Assembly: GCF_026212465.1 (NCBI RefSeq)
Contig: NC_080056.1
Span: 20,077,036 to 20,141,035 of the forward strand
Direction: 5' to 3'
Source of the DNA: Amaranthus tricolor
Lineage: Eukaryota; Streptophyta; Magnoliopsida; Caryophyllales; Amaranthaceae
DNA: 64,000 bases
A model generated the notes under the pieces. It searched no databases. It saw only the letters and a program-made list of their open reading frames with translations, and had not been told where the DNA came from. Shown here one piece after another: positions 62,075-64,000 of this stretch; the first letter of the stretch is position 1; each line of letters opens with the position of its first letter. The translations under genes were made by a program, and so were the position numbers.

Positions 62075-62495
62075 CATATCAGTGCTTAAACAAATATCTT
62101 CTGATGGACTGTAATTAATCATCCCTATTTTCATTGTCTGTTTCATTTCTGCCCCATTATTATATTGAATAATAGCTTGGAGAATGCTATGATCTGAGTA
62201 ATTCCCAGAATATTATCCTATTTCTAATGGCTAACAATAATTTATACCAATAAATGTAGCAAAATAAGAATTATTATTGCCAAAATTTGAGGGAATTAAT
62301 GAATTGTAAGAATTTTAGATTAACCCATTAAAAGGGGGTTGATTAGTGTTTTGGTAATGGCTTGATTGAGCATCTTCCATGTGGTTAGAGAAGCAGAACA
62401 CGTTTATGGGAGGTTTTGGGTAGGTGAATTTAGGGTGAGCATATGGTTTTGGAAGGTTTCTTATATTTATAAAAAAATATTTTAATGACAAAAAC

Positions 62496-62767
62496 AAAAA
62501 AGGAAAGAAATAATCTGAAAATAATAAAAGTTAATGGATTATTTAAGTTCTAAACGGAATTTACTACGGTTTTAATAAATTTGAAACTCGTGCGCAAATT
62601 TTAATTAACCGTAAGCGAACGGTGTACGTGTAGCTATACAGGTCGAACTCAAAGAAGCGAGTTAACAATTTCGTTCAATTTATGACTATAAGACACGGAC
62701 AAACAATATAGTTAGTTTAAGAATCTAACACTACTATGAGCAATAATCAAAACAATGCAAAAGAAAC
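62496..62767 (-). repeat. Athila 5' LTR, 3' part
   Basis: On the minus strand GAGTTCGACCTGTATAGCTA, then CACGTACACCGTTCGC and CTTACGGTTAATTAAA. This series of words is typical near the 3' end of Athila-like LTRs, and the continuation to the PBS at about 56018 is interrupted by the inverted-repeat unit. It is cut on the right by the family B LTR at 62768. Confidence 0.55.
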
Positions 62768-63967
62768 TGTTGGAATATGAAGAGATGATCAAATGCAACA
62801 AGAGAGGGGGGTGAATTGTTGTGTATTGAGTTGTACTACGTTTTTGCTCTAACTTGCGGAATTTTAACAAACAAAATAAAACTTAAGCTTAAGAGGCAAG
62901 AAATAAAAAGGAGACAAAGATTTTACGTGGAAACCTTCTTGGCCTAATAAGAAGAAAAAACCACGACCCCCCGGGATTTCAAAATTCTCACTATGTTTAG
63001 GCAATCAATTACAATTACACAAAACAATGTTTGCTTCACTTAAAGCTTCTCTACTCTAGGCCTTATTCTCTTTCTCTATTCTCCCTTTCTATTTCTCTTC
63101 TCACGTTTCTCTTTTCTTATACCCTTAGACTTCCCACAAGTCTAATTACAACAAATCACACATCAACCCTTACAAGGCCAATTCTCTAAAGGATAAGAAT
63201 TAAAATAATTACTTAAGAAAAATATAATAAATTAATTGGCATTTAAAACAGAAAATATTTTTCTTAAATGATCTCCCTTTAATGGACACTCTTGGATAAT
63301 CTTGGATGGATACACGGTTTGAGCAAAGTTCCTCTTATTTATACAGGGAATAGACAGCAGTTACCTCAGGCACACCTCCCACTATCATCCACGTTCTCAA
63401 AACAAACGGATAGTGGAATTACCACAAAAATAAATGACCGGCTGTCATTTGCTCAAAGAGAAAATCAGTTTCCTTATGCTAAAAATAGCATAGGAGTTAA
63501 AAACACAAGATCCTAAAAAATAGGAGATCTAAATCTTAAAAAGAAAAAGTCTTTAGGCTATTTTTAGATAACCTAAAAATAGTTTAGCCAATTAACTTAC
63601 TAATTAATCTAAGCAATTAAATTAATTCTAAACCATTACATCAACTTAAAAACAGAAAATAATTAATTCGCAATTTTCTAGTCAATGTTATTCTCCAGAC
63701 CTGCTACATAGGAACAACGTACTGTCTCCAGCTTCAACTTCAGTCAAAATGTTCATTTTAGGAACAGTAGACTGTACGTCTATTTTGAACATTATAACAC
63801 TTATCTAACATCTTGGACATATTAAGACATGTACATCTTCCACGAACCAAGTCATAGGCTTCATCAACGATTCAAACTAAATCGGATATATACCTACAAA
63901 ACAATCTCTAAAGATATGTTTGTTTATTTAAAAGTGAAGTCATCATCAAAACCTTAAGAGGCCAACA
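62768..63967 (-). repeat. 3' LTR (family B) of a retroelement extending beyond the window
   Basis: 1200 bp, reverse of the solo LTR at 48129-49353 (start TGTTGGAATATGAAG; end CTTAAGAGGCCAACA). Just right, 63968-63982 on the minus strand is AAAAAGGGGGAATT, a polypurine tract, so this is the 3' LTR of a minus-strand element whose interior lies to the right. CATCAAAAAGGGGGA before the LTR is a familiar SIRE-like feature. Confidence 0.85.
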
Positions 63968-64000
63968 AATTCCCCCTTTTTGATGAGGACAAACATTATA
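63968..64000 (-). mobile_element. Internal edge of the family B retroelement (polypurine tract)
   Basis: Contains the polypurine tract (63968-63982) and 18 bases of element interior, then the window ends. Nothing else can be said. Confidence 0.7.

Larger units (their letters stand above)
56110..62381 (-). pseudogene. Decayed coding fragment, possibly NAC transcription factor C-terminus
   Basis: Minus strand: starts MEDAQSSHYQNTNQPPFNGL at 62381, continues through SILQAIIQYNNGAEMKQ to SPSEDICLSTDM (62080), then, after copia-2 (56195-62074), NAEVISNYDMGSVLFDDPGS and a stop near 56115. Reading is continuous over the empty site. Three stops inside are TAA, TAG, TAA, each explainable as C to T in a Gln codon. 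The SPSxxxCLSTDMNxE stretch resembles a motif at the tail of some NAC proteins from memory; no NAC DNA-binding domain is present. If correct it is a captured or retro-copied tail; the identification is weak. Confidence 0.35.
56043..62495 (-). mobile_element. Inverted-repeat unit holding a decayed coding fragment (split by copia-2)
   Basis: Left inverted repeat about 56043-56121 and right about 62410-62495: both read inward GTTTTT(A/G)T, TATTTTTTTATAAA, AAACCTTCCAAAACCA, CTCAC.CTAA.TTCACCT; about 78 bp at roughly 80% identity. Without the copia-2 insert and one target copy the unit is about 570 bp. The flanking target duplication was not resolved. Sits in Athila 5' LTR sequence. The layout (TIRs around a gene fragment) suggests Pack-type capture. 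Confidence 0.45.
43047..62767 (-). mobile_element. Athila-lineage Ty3/gypsy retrotransposon with four nested insertions
   Basis: On the minus strand: 5' LTR part (62496-62767 and about 56025-56042), primer binding site TTTTGGTGCCGTTGCCG (about 56002-56018, Asp-tRNA type as in Athila), gag, PR, RT, RH, INT, then an Athila ORF-1/env-like remnant and a polypurine-like GCATGGGGGGAG (about 43155-43166). Only about 100 bp lies beyond that before the RLP fragment, so the 3' LTR is missing or truncated. Interruptions: solo LTR 48129-49353, hAT 51372-55204, inverted-repeat unit 56043-62495 with copia-2 inside. The polyprotein is broken by many stops and shifts. Confidence 0.8.

Overview
This is a transposon-dense, AT-rich stretch of a flowering-plant nuclear genome. 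The evidence is a plant-type class I terpene synthase with canonical GT-AG introns, plant LTR-retrotransposon lineages (Athila, Tat, Ty1/copia, a Cassandra-type solo LTR), plant CACTA and hAT DNA transposons, and a receptor-like-protein fragment. A eudicot is likely; the species cannot be read from the sequence. I see no bacterial, organellar or viral gene.

Layout. 1-4619: right-hand part of a decayed CACTA transposon (minus strand: a TNP2-type transposase remnant, then a Ulp1-like protease remnant, with a ~169-bp tandem repeat between them). 4620-6219: AT-rich spacer with a gypsy LTR remnant and a MITE-like inverted repeat. 6220-19379 (minus): the one gene that looks functional, a seven-exon TPS-a-like sesquiterpene synthase. 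Its exons add up to exactly 553 codons including the stop. Intron 3 has grown to about 7.2 kb by taking in a complete but dead copia element (10577-15955), which itself carries a 272-bp Cassandra-like solo LTR, plus an RTE-type LINE tail. 19380-22690: the TPS upstream region with three copies of a ~70-bp repeat, a tRNA-derived SINE and a long inverted-repeat element. 22697-24220 and 38149-39645: two direct copies of a ~1.5-kb LTR. 25997-37750 (approximate): a Tat-lineage Ty3/gypsy element on the minus strand with an antisense extra ORF at its 3' side; a 2.17-kb CACTA derivative sits in its RNase H domain. 39646-43046: AT-rich spacer, a small hAT derivative and a broken receptor-like-protein N-terminus that stops where an Athila element begins. 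43047-about 56042 plus 62496-62767: an Athila element (minus) with gag, PR, RT, RH, INT and an Athila ORF-1/env-like remnant. It is interrupted by a solo LTR (48129-49353), by a complete 3.8-kb hAT transposon (51372-55204) and, in its 5' LTR, by an inverted-repeat unit holding a decayed coding fragment that is itself split by a copia element (56195-62074). 62768-64000: 3' LTR of another retroelement whose body lies beyond the window.

The main story is order of insertion. In four cases (CACTA derivative in Tat, Cassandra-like LTR in copia, copia in the decayed coding fragment, hAT in Athila gag) removing the insert and one target-site copy restores continuous host sequence, in three of them an open reading frame. 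Only the terpene synthase and, apart from one N-terminal frameshift, the hAT transposase look translatable end to end. I found no evident new molecular system; the most unusual items are the possible gene-capture unit, the Cassandra-like insertion, the intact hAT element and the hugely expanded intron in an otherwise intact terpene synthase.
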